Below, in pieces: positions 46,053 through 58,236 of a DNA stretch of 64,000 bases. Made by a program: the position numbers and the translations under genes. The DNA comes from Macrotrachela quadricornifera (lineage: Eukaryota; Rotifera; Eurotatoria; Philodinida; Philodinidae), in NCBI GenBank assembly GCA_022393335.1, contig JAJEKB010020817.1, forward strand, positions 8,206 through 72,205, given 5' to 3'. The notes under the pieces are model-generated. The model ran no database searches, was not told where the DNA came from, and saw nothing but the letters and a program-made list of their open reading frames with translations. Every line of letters begins with the position of its first letter. Positions within the stretch are counted from its first letter, which is position 1.

Positions 46053-49000
46053 ATGTCCGGGGACAATTCTGTATTCAGAGTTGAATATGCAAAATCTGCT
46101 CGATCAAAATGCAAAAGTTGTCATTTAACAATCGATAAAGATACTTTTCGATTTGCAATTATGACTTATTCGTCAAAATTTGGCGGCAAAGTCTGTCATA
46201 AATAAAACAAAAAAAAAATTGAAAAAATAAAAAAACTAACCTTTTCATTAGGTTCCTAACTGGTATCATACGGATTGTTTTTTCAAAAAAGTCAAATTAA
46301 TTGATTTGAAAATTATCAAAGGTTTTGATGATTTACGTTGGGAAGATCAAGATAAAATTCGTGATCTTACTCAGAAAAATTCTACATTATTATCAAGTAA
46401 GTCTATGCTCGAGATTTAGCACAAGAATTTTTTACAAATTTTGAAAAATACAACAATATGATACTGTATGCTCATATCTGCAGTTTATTGAGCTTCTTAA
46501 ACACGCATGAAGTTATAAATGCTTTCACATTATAATAATAAATGACATTCCTACCTGATTTTAATCAATATAGAAATCCTAGATTTTTTAAAAACTCTTT
46601 GTACAAAACAAAGTTATCCTGCACACGAAGTGCAACGATATTTTCTGTACAATGCATTTGTATAAGCGCTTAGGACCATTGCGAGAGGAGAAGCGACTCA
46701 ACTTTTAATTCTATTACATTTTCAATTTTGTCCGAATATCCATCCGATCATAAGTATTCTTCGATTGGCTAATATTTTATACCAAAATTTCTGGTTCAGT
46801 CGCTCTCTGTGCTTCTCTCCTAATTCTATCTGTTTCGCAACAATCCAGTAAGCATTCTCAAAGTAAAGTGTTTTATTAAAAGTCTTTAACGTACTTCTCA
46901 AGACATCATACATGATTATCTAATTCTTCATCTCTTGCAAATATATCTTTCTATTAGATGGAGATGATTCGAATGATACATTCTCTGTTCAATATGCTAA
47001 ATCAAATCGCAGTACATGTCATGGTTGTGATACATTAATTGATAAAGATACATTACGTTTATCAAGAAAAAATTATACAAGTAAAAGAGCACGACGTCAT
47101 GGACCAACTGATGAATGGTATCATGTAGATTGTTTTAATCAAATGAAAAAAGATCTTGGATTTTTTGGTACTGGTGAATCGTTCGTAGTCTTAATTCAAT
47201 TTATTTTACAAATAAACTTTTGTGTTGATTATTTTTTTATTCAAGATTTTCTGGTTTTGCTGATTTGAATGATGAAGATCAAATGGAACTTAAAGAGAAA
47301 TTCGGAACATCGACTAATTCAAAACGAAAACGTAAAAGTAGAGGAATAAGTAATGAATCAACAAAAGCAAAACAAGCGAAAATCGAAGATACAACATCGG
47401 AAACTTTAGATGAACAAGAAGAGACACTCCTCAGAAAGGTTATTTATTACACATTCATATTTGAAAATTTCTTTTTCGTTATTGTAGGAACAAAGTGAAC
47501 TTCTATGGAATTATAAAGATGATTTACGAAAAGATATTCCAAATGGTGTTCTAAAAGAATTACTCGAATTTAATGCACAAAAGCCGATTTCCGGTGAATC
47601 AAATGTAATTTGATTAATTCTTGTTGAATCGTGAATTATTTTAATTAATTACTTTAGTTAATCGAAGCCGTAACTGATTGTATGGTATTTGGTGCACTTG
47701 AACCATGTCCGGAATGTGGAGGTTTTCTTGTTTTCAAGTAGATTATTTTCCTTTTTTTTTTGAGAATTTTTCTCATCTAATTTCAATATTTAGTTATACA
47801 AATTATCGTTGTACAGGCAACATAACCGAATGGACAACATGCTCTTATTCAACACAATTACCTAAACGAAAATCATTGGAAATTCCAGATAAAATCAAAG
47901 ACACCTACCCCATATTGTAAGATTTTTTTATTTATAAAAAGATAAATTTAATTACTGTCTTCTTGATTCATTTTATAGTCAAAACTACAAATATACACAA
48001 CGAGATCGAATCATGACACAAATTAACAAGAAACCGAAGGTGATAAATAAAATAACGGAGATTAAAGAGTAAATGATCTTGTTTCTAGTAGCATTTTATG
48101 TTTTATGATTTTATTCTAGACCTGAATATGATTCAAAATTGCCACTTAATGATTATTCTGTTGTATTAATTGGTCGTTTATCAAAGAAAACAAGTATTTT
48201 ACAAAAACAAATTGAACAGTTAGGTGGAACAGTTGTTACCTCTATTGACAAAACAGTCGATGTGATTATTAGTACACAAGGTTAATTTTCTTTTATATTT
48301 TGTTTAATATCTTGTTATTATAAATTTTTCATAGATAAAATACAAAAAGGAAGTAAAAAAATACAAGATGCACAAACATTCGAAATTCATATTGTTCCAG
48401 AAGAATTCTTGGATGATGTTCGTAATGATCGACCATCAATTGTAATGGAAAAATTGAAATTATCAACTTGGGGTACTTTACCACATATTCGAAAACAGCA
48501 AAATAGTGAGAAAAAAATAAAACGAAAATCATCGACTACATCTAAATCTGGAGGTAAGTATTTCATTTCAATTATTTTTAGCACTATATTTAAATTTCTG
48601 CCATAGCTCGATCGAAAAGATTTATGCCAGAAAAGGTTACTATGAAATTAAAGGATGGTGTTGCAGTTGATCCTGATTCTGGTAAGTTTTTTGTCGATTC
48701 AATTGTTTTATTAATATTCCATTGCAAAACTGGACAAATATGCTGCAATGGATATATCGAAAACTTACGTTTAGAAAAAAATCAATTTGTGAAAAAAAAA
48801 CAACTAGTCCATAGGATTCAAAGTTAAAGAAAAATTGAAATATCACGAATTGAATTCTAATTCATTACATTCCCGATTATGTTCACAATAAACCTCAAGA
48901 ACATCTGTAAAAATTAAAGCCATTGACTAAATCATTTTTCTCATTATAGGACTTGAAGAAACATGTCATGTATTGAAAGATAGTAAAACTGGTGATATTT

Positions 49001-50774
49001 TTGCAGCAGTACTCGGGATGGTTGATATAACACGTGGTACTAATTCATATTACAAAATTCAATTACTTGAAGATGATAGCAATAAACAATGGTTTCTTTT
49101 TCGAGGATGATAAGTGATATTCTAGATAAATTCTATTCAATTTATCTATCTTGGTTTCCTTTAAATTTTTTAAGGGTCGCACTGGTACAACGTTTGGTGC
49201 TAAAAAGATAGATAAATATGATGATCAATCTGAAGCAATTAATGTATTTCATGATATATTTTTCGATAAAACTGGTAATCAATGGAATGATCGAGGAACA
49301 TCGAAAAAAATGCCAAATAAATATTATCCATTAGAAATTGATTATGGACAACATGGTAATAATGATGAAATACAAAAAGCATTGAATGATCCAAATTCAA
49401 AAAATCGTTCTCTTCTTGAACAATCTGTACAAGATCTAATTCGTTTGATTTTTAATGTTGAAACAATGGAAAAAACATTACTATCATTTGAAATTGATTT
49501 AACAAAAATGCCTTTAGGCAAACTTTCACGTAATCAATTAAATATGGCTTATAAAGTTCTCACTGAATTACAAACATTAGTTACTAATGGTTCAACAAAT
49601 AAAACATCAATTATTGATGCTAGTAATCGATTTTATACACTTATTCCACATGATTTTGGATTAGCTAGACCAAAAATTCTTGATAATATTGATTTAATTC
49701 AATCGAAAACACAAATGATTGATAATTTACTTGAAATTGAAATAGCCTATTCAATGTTAAAAGGTTCAATAGATGAAAAAAATGAACATCCAATTGATGT
49801 TCATTATAAAAAATTAAAATGTATAATTGAACCAATTGATAAGAATGCTGAAGAATTCAAACGAATTGAACAATATATGATAAACACACATGCATCGACT
49901 CATAATCAATATACATTAAAATTGAAAGAATTATTTAAAATATCACGAGAAGGTGAAGATAATTGTTTTCAAAAATGGGAAAAGGCTGATAATCGTCAGT
50001 TATTATGGCATGGTTCAAGAACAACGAATTTTGCTGGAATTCTCAGTCAAGGATTACGTATTGCTCCACCTGAAGCACCAATGGTCAGTTAAATAATTGA
50101 GACATTGTTTTCTTTTATTCTTCTTGCAGTATAACTGCTAGTTATCTTAGATTATAAAAGTTTTAATAATAATTTTCTTCGTGAGATCTGATCAAAAAAA
50201 AAGAATCATCAAATGTCTTTTTTTTTATAATGATCTTATTTTAAAGAAAAAACATTCTAAATCTTTTGTTTATTTATTATAGACAGGCTATATGTTCGGC
50301 AAAGGTGTCTATTTTGCTGACATGGTTTCGAAGAGCGGTAAAATCCTTTTTTCTTGGTTCTATTAGATAATTCTCCGTTAATGATTTAGCAAACTATTGT
50401 TTTACCAAAAAAGAAGCACCCGAAGGACTAATGCTTCTATGTGAAGTTGCTCTAGGCAAAATGTACGAATGTTTTAAAGCAACAAAACTTTCGGCAGAAA
50501 CATTACCAGTTGATACACATTCGACCAAAGGTTGTGGACAAACAATACCTGATCCGAAAAGTAAACGAAAAAATAAATTCTATCAATAAATATGAATTGT
50601 CATTTTTTTTTAGAAAATTATTATACGGATAATGGAGTCCTCATTCCAATGGGCTCTGGCGTGAACGCAAACATTACATACAGTTCACTATTGTACAATG
50701 AATACATTGTCTATAATACTGATCAGATCAAGATGAAATATCTTCTACGTATCGAATTTGACTACAAAGATTAA
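46053..50774 (+). CDS. PARP1: Poly(ADP-ribose) polymerase 1, with a break at the WGR motif
   Basis: Nuclear DNA-break sensor that makes poly(ADP-ribose) from NAD+. Domains in order: zinc finger 1 (EYAKSARSKCKSCHLTIDKD ... WYHTDCF), zinc finger 2 (QYAKSNRSTCHGCDTLIDKD ... WYHVDCF), basic linker (KRKRKSRG), zinc-binding domain 3 (MVFGALEPCPECGGFLVF ... YRCTGNITEWTTC), BRCT (SVVLIGRLSKKT, about 48120-48420), WGR (AVDPDSGLEETCHVL, TRGTNSYYKIQLLEDD), helical regulatory domain (KMPLGKLSRNQLNMAYKVL) and the ART core. The His-Tyr-Glu triad is present in LLWHGSRTTNF, GKGVYFADMVSKS and LLYNEYIVY. The Trp-Gly-Arg motif should join FLFRG (ending 49107) to GRTGTTFG (from 49187). The frame there runs into TGA, no GT donor keeps phase, and the Trp codon is not recoverable. 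This is a lesion, an error or unusual splicing. Intron 46398-46958 is long. Confidence 0.9.
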
Positions 50775-53700
50775 GCTGTCGTTATTTATATTCGTTCATT
50801 TTTTCAAAAAAAAGAAATCCATATTTCAAACGAGAATTAATTTTTATTGTCATTCGTACGTTTCGATTTGTTTTCATTTTCAAATAAATGCTTCATTACG
50901 AAATCATTATTCTTTGGAGAATAATAAATTAAAAATTCACTACTGGCCAGATGTTCACGAACCTTTATGTTATACAAATTTTCCTTTCTTAAAGGAAAGA
51001 TCATAGACAAAGTGAACGAACTACATTCATTCATGATTATGGAAATTTAATAAATTCGAGAGTTTTATTTATATTTAGCGATGAAAAGAACAGAAAATCT
51101 GAAACAATAATGAATCCATTAATTGTTTCGTCATGATTCAGATTGATGTTTTCTATACTACATTTGTATAGTGAAGTTCCAAACAAATGAATAATTAGCA
51201 GATTTATTTGATAGCATGATTTTAAATCTAAATAACATCGAATAACCTGAATATTTTCTATTCTCTGATGGAATATAATCTCAATAAAAAGATTCACTAG
51301 ATACAGTCTAAAGAGCTGCTAATACAGTTCTTTCGGAATTTAAATGCAAACCATGTTGCCATTGTGAAATTTATTCACAGAATATTTCTTTAAATTCCAT
51401 GTATTTAGAACATTGTACTATCTTCCAATTCATCCTCTACGCTTTCAACAAGAAACGAGCTCATGTTCTAGCAAAATGCTATTAGCATGCTCCTTCAATT
51501 TTATGTCCACTGAGTTTGTTACCATTCGTGACAAAACCCTATAACTTCTACATTAATTATTCAAGAGTTACTTAGTAAGAGAATGATAACCACAGGCTAC
51601 TAGTAAATAATTAGGTATGAATTAATTCAAATTTTATCTCCAATATACTCTAAGATTCCTTTTAAATTAAATTTCGCCAAAGTTGATCAGAACATGAACA
51701 TCTCGCATTCTGTATTCGTTTTATATGATAGCCTTTACTTGTGCTAGAAAATGATAACATTATTTTTCTTAATCGAGCATGAAATGAATGAAATACGAAT
51801 AAAACATATCAGAAACTTTCTGCAATGCGTGAAAAGGTTATTTCTGGAATAGCGATTGCGAATTTCGACTATTATTATACTGTAAAGCCTTTTCTTGTTT
51901 TAGAGCTACAAAATTTTCTTGAAAGAAAGAGTTTTTTTAATGTTATATCGTAGTAATAGAAGTCACTTCGAAATTTACGCGCTCTCATCAAACAATAATG
52001 GAATGCGATCGCAGCAGGAAACAAATGTACACATTATTTTTTCGTTTGTGAGTAGCTTAATCTGGATAACTACTCATGTTTCAATTTGGAAATCTTTCTG
52101 TTTTTTCATATTTTTGCAATCATGTGTCGTAAAATTTACTGCTGTAAGCATCTGACCTACATGAGCGATATATTCTGATAATCATGCTAACAATTGACAG
52201 AATTTTCAAGATCAAATCTAATGAATAAAGACATTTTGAGCTGCTATAGTTTATTCGATATTTATTGATCTATTTAAATAAAACAAATTCGATACAGACC
52301 TAAAATAAATCGTGCTAACATTTATAGTGTCGTAAGAAAAATGACAAATTGTTTTGGACTGTTGCCAGTATTTCAGTAGAACAGATCTTAATTTTTGTTT
52401 TCACTACAGATTAGAAATTCAATTCGTAGGAAATAGAAGAAGATAAAGGACTTCTTCTTTTGACAGTACGACATTGAAGTCTTATAAGGCTAATCACTTG
52501 AAAATCTTTGAACTAATTCTATTTCAATACATGAACAACCATCTCATCAAAACCAATTGGTTTAAAGAGAGTCTCACTTAATTTTAAAACGTTCCGCCGC
52601 TCCTTCTTTAAGGTATTTCAGGTACTCTTAGCTCAGTACATTCACTAAGAATTCTATCTAACAAATAATCTGTTGAGTAATATAAGACCAGTATCATGAA
52701 ACTGTATATTCGCATATCATAATGGGCACAAAATCCCCTGAATTCATCGGTTGTGTATTAGGAAAAGAAAATTGTTTTTGAAAATTAGTCTATATAGGGT
52801 CGCTAAAAGATGTTTGGGCTTTCAAGTAATTATTTATAAAAAAAAACATTTTGCTATTCCGTGTGCAGCAAATATTCCAATTACTTCCTATGATATTCGA
52901 TAGGAAGTTGCATCCTTTTGATTCTTTCAGGAATATTTTTTAGGTGTTCATGAATAGGTTTTGAATTCAGTTTCCTAATGATTTCTCTGGCTAAATTTGT
53001 ACTATTGGAGTATTTATCATGTTTATTTTACTGATAATTAAAACAACCAAGAGTCTGAAAGAACAAAGACATGTATCCATAAAGTATGAATCAAGGGAGC
53101 AAAATTGGATTTGAGATTTTCATATTTTTCTCTCCTGGTATGGACTATAACTTCGATTTTATCTCTTTGAAATTAAATAAAATCAGTAACAACATCTTGC
53201 CTATGTTGATCAACATTTTCATCATGCCAGTTTATTAAGACATGCATTTAATTGATAAATAAAAAAATACTGAATGATCAGTAGAATGATCTAATCATTA
53301 AATAGATGAAACTTGAGTTACCGATAATTTATTATTTTCAACAAACATAAAAATAAATCTTGACAATTATAATAATAATTGTTAATAAAGCTTCAGTGGC
53401 CTTTTTAGAACGATCATGTTTTCTTTTTTCACATATTTTTGCATCCTTAGCTGGAGGTGCACAATACTTTAGCTGTATCGCAACCCTATTACATATTTAC
53501 AACACGCTCAATAGCGACTTTTATCTCTCGATTATTGGAATATGCATGTATTTTTTTCAAAACCAACTTACGTTTGGTTGTCTTCAATATACTAACGACT
53601 TCTTATAAATCCAGCTCAGAAAAGTCAGATGAAATATAAGCAGCAGCTCTTTTCATTACGATATCAATATTTTTAATTCACCTTTGTTAAAGATTTAAGT

Positions 53701-54540
53701 AATGTTGTCGAATAATGTAACTATATAACCAATAGCTTGAGAATTATGTAACTTGATTCGATTTTATATTTGACGTTTTTAGAAGGTGATTCATTTCTAT
53801 CTTTGTAGTACGATATAGTAGAGAAAAAAAGATAATGTCATGCCATTTTTTTCATTTGGAAATAACACAATTCAACATGTAAAAGGAATAAACTAAAACA
53901 TAAGAAAGAAAAGGAAAAATACAATATGACACACATGTAATGGACATAGCGAATGAATATCTCATTTATTCATTTGCAACCTTCAATTGTAAAGTCGCTT
54001 ATTGACTAACACCACAAATGTGTTCATTTTGTGTCCGTCTGAATGTGATTAAATTCAACAATATTAATACATTTTCCTATTTGATTATCATTCATTATAA
54101 CAAAGTATTATTCTATATTTCTTATTTACGATTGTATTAAATCAGTTTTCAATTAGTTAATGTATTGATCAATTAAATATAAGTCATTTATTACATAGGT
54201 TGCTGATGATACTTTTCTCTAGTCTAAATGTTTGACTACTCTTTGTAAACGTCCATCACAATAGGTCATGTGATAAATTATCTCTCAGATAGCAGTAGTA
54301 ACGGATACATCAGGTGAAATTGACCTTTCAATATTTTAACGATATGTTTTTCAATTTTCATCTGATTACACTTATTGTTATTAGGAATACACTGTCTCAA
54401 GCTCTAGGAATATATCGATTTGAAATCTAGACTGATAGCCCATACAACTTTTCAGAAAATGAAGAGTAAAGTTGTTTAGAATTCATCGATTTTGAGCTAA
54501 TCAACTACCAGATACACATAGTGGTTCACGTATAGCCAGC
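50775..54540. other. Long intergenic region, mostly unassigned
   Basis: 3.8 kb of AT-rich sequence with only short, featureless frames. A 9-bp stem, 8-nt loop hairpin (ACTTCCTAT / ATAGGAAGT) lies at about 52889-52914. Nothing else could be supported. Confidence 0.45.
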
Positions 54541-54800
54541 CCTAAAGAAAATATTCAAAAGGTAAAAAACTGTTTACGTCGAAAAAGAAAGGTGTATCAG
54601 TTCGAAGACTCTCAATGGAGTTTGGCATTTCTGCAACAACTACTTGGCGAATATTAAAAATCGATATGAGACTAAAAACTATATAGAAAGATAATGGAGC
54701 CATCACTTTCCGATGATCAAAAGATCAAACGAGAACAGTTTGCAAACTGTATTCGACCAACCTTCGGGAAAGAAGAAAAATCGATACTAATGAAAAAGAT
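54541..54800 (+). pseudogene. Tc1-like transposase remnant (N-terminal part)
   Basis: The frames read RRKRKVYQFEDS in one register and KKKGVSVRRLSMEFGISATT then TWRILKIDMRLK in another, the helix-turn-helix of Tc1/IS630-type transposases. After a stop and a frameshift come MEPSLSDDQKIKREQFANCI and FGKEEKSILM, which in intact relatives lead into the first catalytic Asp. That part is missing: LINE-associated sequence follows. Non-functional. Confidence 0.65.
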
Positions 54801-54829
54801 GGCATCAAGCAGGGACGACATTTCACCCT

Positions 54830-57800
54830 TTCGACGAGCCAGCGATCAGTCGCATTTATTTCGTCTATTTTGTTAAATTCATCGTTATTTTCAAATCGTC
54901 AAATTTACTTTTCGTCGTATTCTCTCACCGTTTTTCACCTGAAATCTTTGGTTTTTGGGCTTATTAATTAGTTAAATTATCAATCAGGTAGTATATTAAT
55001 TAATATATTATTATATTAATTAAATTTTTTGGTGTTTGGTACAATGCCTCCGAAAAAAGGAGGTGGTGGTGGTGCAACCAAACAGACTAGTAGCCTGGAT
55101 GGTAAGGCACGACGACCGGTAACACAACCAACAACAAATTCAACACCTGGCATTAATCCATTAGCTGCCAAAAGCAACCAACCAAGATTTTCGATAGCTC
55201 CCCTCCTCGTAGAGGGCGTTAAGCTGAACAAGATGCAACTTAACGATTTGATCAAGCAACACCTGAAGGACATCAAAATATATGATATCCAACTTAGTAG
55301 ATCAAGTAGTTTTACATTATATGCAAGTGATGTAAGCTCGTTTAATCATATATTAAATGAGTTAACAGCAATTCTTGCAACAAACGGTCAGGCAGGAACA
55401 AAAATATTTGTTCCTCGATCTATACAGCGAGTACAGGACACGGAGAAAGTCGCTTTTGTTAAAAGAGTCGACTTGGAGATCCAAGAAAGCCGGATAATTG
55501 AAGCATTAAAGGACGTGGGACTTAATGCTATTGATGTTATTCGACCTACAAATAGAGATCGAAACATGCCGACCACAACAATAAAAATAACATTTTACGA
55601 CCCACAAAATCGTAATACATTTATACATTCTGGTCTACAAGTGGACTCGATGCATTTTACTGCTGAACCAGCTTCACAAAATGTTAAGCCAGCCCAGTGC
55701 TATATCTGCCTCAAATTTAATCACGTTGCAAAGTATTGCAAATCAAAAGAACAGATCTGTGCCCGATGTGGTGAAAGTCACCGTGTCGATCACTGTGCTG
55801 CTGCTGCTGCTGATTTGTTAAAATGCTCAAACTGTAAAGGCACTCATTTAGCAACATCGAACGAGTGTCCACAATACAAAGATCAAGAAAAACGTATGCT
55901 CAATCTGGTCAATCAGTATTCCGCAACAAATAAATTACCAACAGCTGTACCAGCACTTAACAACTTAAATGATTTTCCATCACTGCCAAGCTTATTCCAA
56001 CGTCAACAAGATCAATTTCAAAATGGAATGTTAGATGATTTAGTTAATGCCCTAACTAGTAAAATGGAAAAAATTATTGAAGACACCGCAAGTCGGCTAT
56101 TCAAAACATTACAACAGAAAATAATGAAATTAGAAAAAGCATTATTATCAAAAGAAAATTTACTAGAAGGTGACTATGAAGTACTTGATTCTGATTCAAA
56201 CGAAAAAGAAAGTCAAGTTGTTAAACACATTAAAAATAAACAATCTAACACTAATTCACAACATACTTCTAAAGATATTCCAACTACATCAAAAACAGCA
56301 TCAAATACTTCAACAGCTAAAACAACATCAACAGCGGGTGACGTCGTTGCAAAACCGCAACGAAAACAAAAGGAAGCAACAAAACAAATTAAGAGAACCC
56401 GTTCATCCAACAGTTCATTAGATTCTTCAACATTAGGAGTTAAAGACCTTAAACCCAATGATCAAGATATGTCACATTAATATAACTTCAATCATTAAAC
56501 ACAAAGATGAACTTCTGGCTAGATTTTCGAAATACGACATCATCTCTGTGAATGAAACTAATCTGAAAAGTGAACGCCCGTTCTCTCTTTTGGGTTACAA
56601 CATTTTCAGAAATGATCGAGTAGGGAAGTCTGGTGGTGGAGTATTATTAGCTGTAAAACAACATATTAAGTGTCGTGAAATATTAAATAAAATATCAAAG
56701 AAGAATGAAGTGATAGCAGTCGAGATAGAAGTTCAATCTTTCAAATCAACACTGATGTCCTCCATTTATGTGCCACCATCTGCAAACATTGATATTAATA
56801 TTCTTCACGAACTATATGACATTAACAACAACTGCATTATTGTAGGTGATCTCAATGCAACATTACTTCAAATAGGTTCTAGGAAGACGAACACTAGGGG
56901 AAGACAACTGCAAAATCTGTTAAAGGAAGGTTTTATTGAGTGTATCGACGATGATAATACCACATATGAAAGGGATGATTACGAAGAAAAGCTAGATTGG
57001 ATACTAGCAAGTCAACCACTTCATTCATTTATTTCAAACGTCGAAACTCATCCAACAATCGGTGCATTAAGTGGACACAAACCTTTAACTTTTGATATTG
57101 CAATTGGTGCTGAACCTAAAACAAAATCTATCAGGTTATCATTTAACTTCAAATCAGCGAACTGGTCAACGTTTAGGAAAAAGTTAGGTGAACAACTTAT
57201 ATTATGGAATCACAATCGTCGTATCACTTCAGCATTAGATATAGAAGAATATGCATCGTTCATTACCAACAGCATCACGATCGCAACAAAAGAAGCTATT
57301 CCACCAACAAAACAGATGAATACAAGTCCGAGAATAAGTGAGGCATCGAAACGTATGATTAAACAGAAACACCAAGCATATAGAAGATGGAAAAAGACTG
57401 GAGAATATATAGATAAACATCACTACTATCATTCGAAAGTCTTATTAACAAACTCACTTATGAATGACAGAAGAGACAACTTCAACAAGTTAATGTCATC
57501 GTTATGCCAGAAGAAGATGTATTCAGATAAAGTTTGGCTAACGGTTCGCAAATTCCATAATAAACGGATTAAGCAAGCCTTTGGAAACATCATGACTTAT
57601 AACAACATCACAGCTACGTCAGACAAGGAGAAAGCAGACCTATTTGCCGATTATTTCGAAACTGAAGTCTACTCTCAGCCATCTGACACGCTACCATTTC
57701 ATGATGAAGTATCACGCCAAACACACAACATCAAAAAGGGAAATATAACCTTATCAAACAAGACCAAGTGGAAAAAAATTAAAATCAAAGAAGTTAAATG

Positions 57801-58203
57801 TCAACTTAAACAACTTCATAATAGCTCCATTGGTCCAGACAATATTCACAACAGGTGTCTGAAGAATTACTCTGAATTATTGGTACAACATCTTACCAAA
57901 CTGTTCAACATAATTCTCAAACAAGGTTATATTCCAATAACGTGGAAAAAGGCCAACATCATATTATTATTAAAACCTAAAAAAGACAAGAAACATCCGT
58001 CTAGTTATCGGCCGATTAGTCTCCTTAGTTGTTTAGGCAAACTATTGGAGAAAATCATCAAACATCGTTTAATGCTTGAATTGGAAAAACGAAAGATCCT
58101 ACCACAACATCAAGCTGGCTTTAGACCAGGAAAAAGCACCATCTACAACATCGTACGACTAGAACGATATGCTCAGGGACAACTCCATCGTCCGAGGTAT
58201 GTT
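54830..58203 (+). mobile_element. Non-LTR retrotransposon (LINE), 3'-truncated
   Basis: A LINE with a gag-like ORF1 and an ORF2 holding an AP-type endonuclease and the first part of reverse transcriptase. The 5' boundary is uncertain, near the point where Tc1-like similarity ends; CAGTCGCATT at 54847 would suit an internal-promoter start. The 3' half of RT (including the catalytic Asp-Asp motif), the 3' UTR and tail are absent, because a repeat element begins at 58204. Loss of the 3' rather than the 5' end is the reverse of usual LINE truncation. A bdelloid LINE called Hebe has been described as decaying by deletions rather than 5' truncation; whether this is a relative needs comparison. Confidence 0.8.
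55044..56480 (+). CDS. LINE ORF1, gag-like protein with three zinc knuckles
   Basis: 478 residues from ATG at 55044 (MPPKKGGGGGATKQTSSLDG). The middle is an RRM-like gag domain (KVAFVKRVDLEIQESRIIEA, TTTIKITFYD). Three CCHC-type knuckles follow: CYICLKFNHVAKYC, CARCGESHRVDHC and CSNCKGTHLATSNEC. The C-terminal third is a Lys/Ser/Thr-rich basic tail. It likely binds element RNA as a ribonucleoprotein. The frame is uninterrupted, which suggests recent activity. The stop at 56478-56480 overlaps the ORF2 start by 23 nt. Confidence 0.88.
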   Translation: MPPKKGGGGGATKQTSSLDGKARRPVTQPTTNSTPGINPLAAKSNQPRFSIAPLLVEGVKLNKMQLNDLIKQHLKDIKIYDIQLSRSSSFTLYASDVSSFNHILNELTAILATNGQAGTKIFVPRSIQRVQDTEKVAFVKRVDLEIQESRIIEALKDVGLNAIDVIRPTNRDRNMPTTTIKITFYDPQNRNTFIHSGLQVDSMHFTAEPASQNVKPAQCYICLKFNHVAKYCKSKEQICARCGESHRVDHCAAAAADLLKCSNCKGTHLATSNECPQYKDQEKRMLNLVNQYSATNKLPTAVPALNNLNDFPSLPSLFQRQQDQFQNGMLDDLVNALTSKMEKIIEDTASRLFKTLQQKIMKLEKALLSKENLLEGDYEVLDSDSNEKESQVVKHIKNKQSNTNSQHTSKDIPTTSKTASNTSTAKTTSTAGDVVAKPQRKQKEATKQIKRTRSSNSSLDSSTLGVKDLKPNDQDMSH

Positions 58204-58236
58204 CAGATTTCCACAAAAAGAAATTTCCGAAATTAA
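56458..58236 (+). CDS. LINE ORF2: AP endonuclease plus truncated reverse transcriptase
   Basis: The 592-codon frame starts inside the end of ORF1 in another register. Endonuclease landmarks are HINITSIIKHKDEL, VNETNLKS (catalytic Glu), RVGKSGGGVLLAVK, VGDLNATL and LDWILAS. The usual SDH box reads SGHKPL, lacking the Asp. RT begins with IGPDNIHNRCLKNYSELL, then WKKANIILLLKPKKDKKHPS, SYRPISLLSCLGKLLEKII and AGFRPGKSTIYNIVRLE. The catalytic YADD-like region never appears. The last 12 or so codons (VQISTKRNFRN) are translated repeat-element sequence from 58204. No active RT is possible. Confidence 0.88.
   Translation: MIKICHINITSIIKHKDELLARFSKYDIISVNETNLKSERPFSLLGYNIFRNDRVGKSGGGVLLAVKQHIKCREILNKISKKNEVIAVEIEVQSFKSTLMSSIYVPPSANIDINILHELYDINNNCIIVGDLNATLLQIGSRKTNTRGRQLQNLLKEGFIECIDDDNTTYERDDYEEKLDWILASQPLHSFISNVETHPTIGALSGHKPLTFDIAIGAEPKTKSIRLSFNFKSANWSTFRKKLGEQLILWNHNRRITSALDIEEYASFITNSITIATKEAIPPTKQMNTSPRISEASKRMIKQKHQAYRRWKKTGEYIDKHHYYHSKVLLTNSLMNDRRDNFNKLMSSLCQKKMYSDKVWLTVRKFHNKRIKQAFGNIMTYNNITATSDKEKADLFADYFETEVYSQPSDTLPFHDEVSRQTHNIKKGNITLSNKTKWKKIKIKEVKCQLKQLHNSSIGPDNIHNRCLKNYSELLVQHLTKLFNIILKQGYIPITWKKANIILLLKPKKDKKHPSSYRPISLLSCLGKLLEKIIKHRLMLELEKRKILPQHQAGFRPGKSTIYNIVRLERYAQGQLHRPRYVQISTKRNFRN

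Noticed and set aside
46722..46913. Minus-strand frame inside the second PARP1 intron
   Set aside because: 63 codons with no recognisable motif; it may be part of an insertion in this long intron, but there is no support as a gene.
50837..51297. Minus-strand frames after PARP1
   Set aside because: No domain, no exon context, and composition typical of the AT-rich intergenic DNA.
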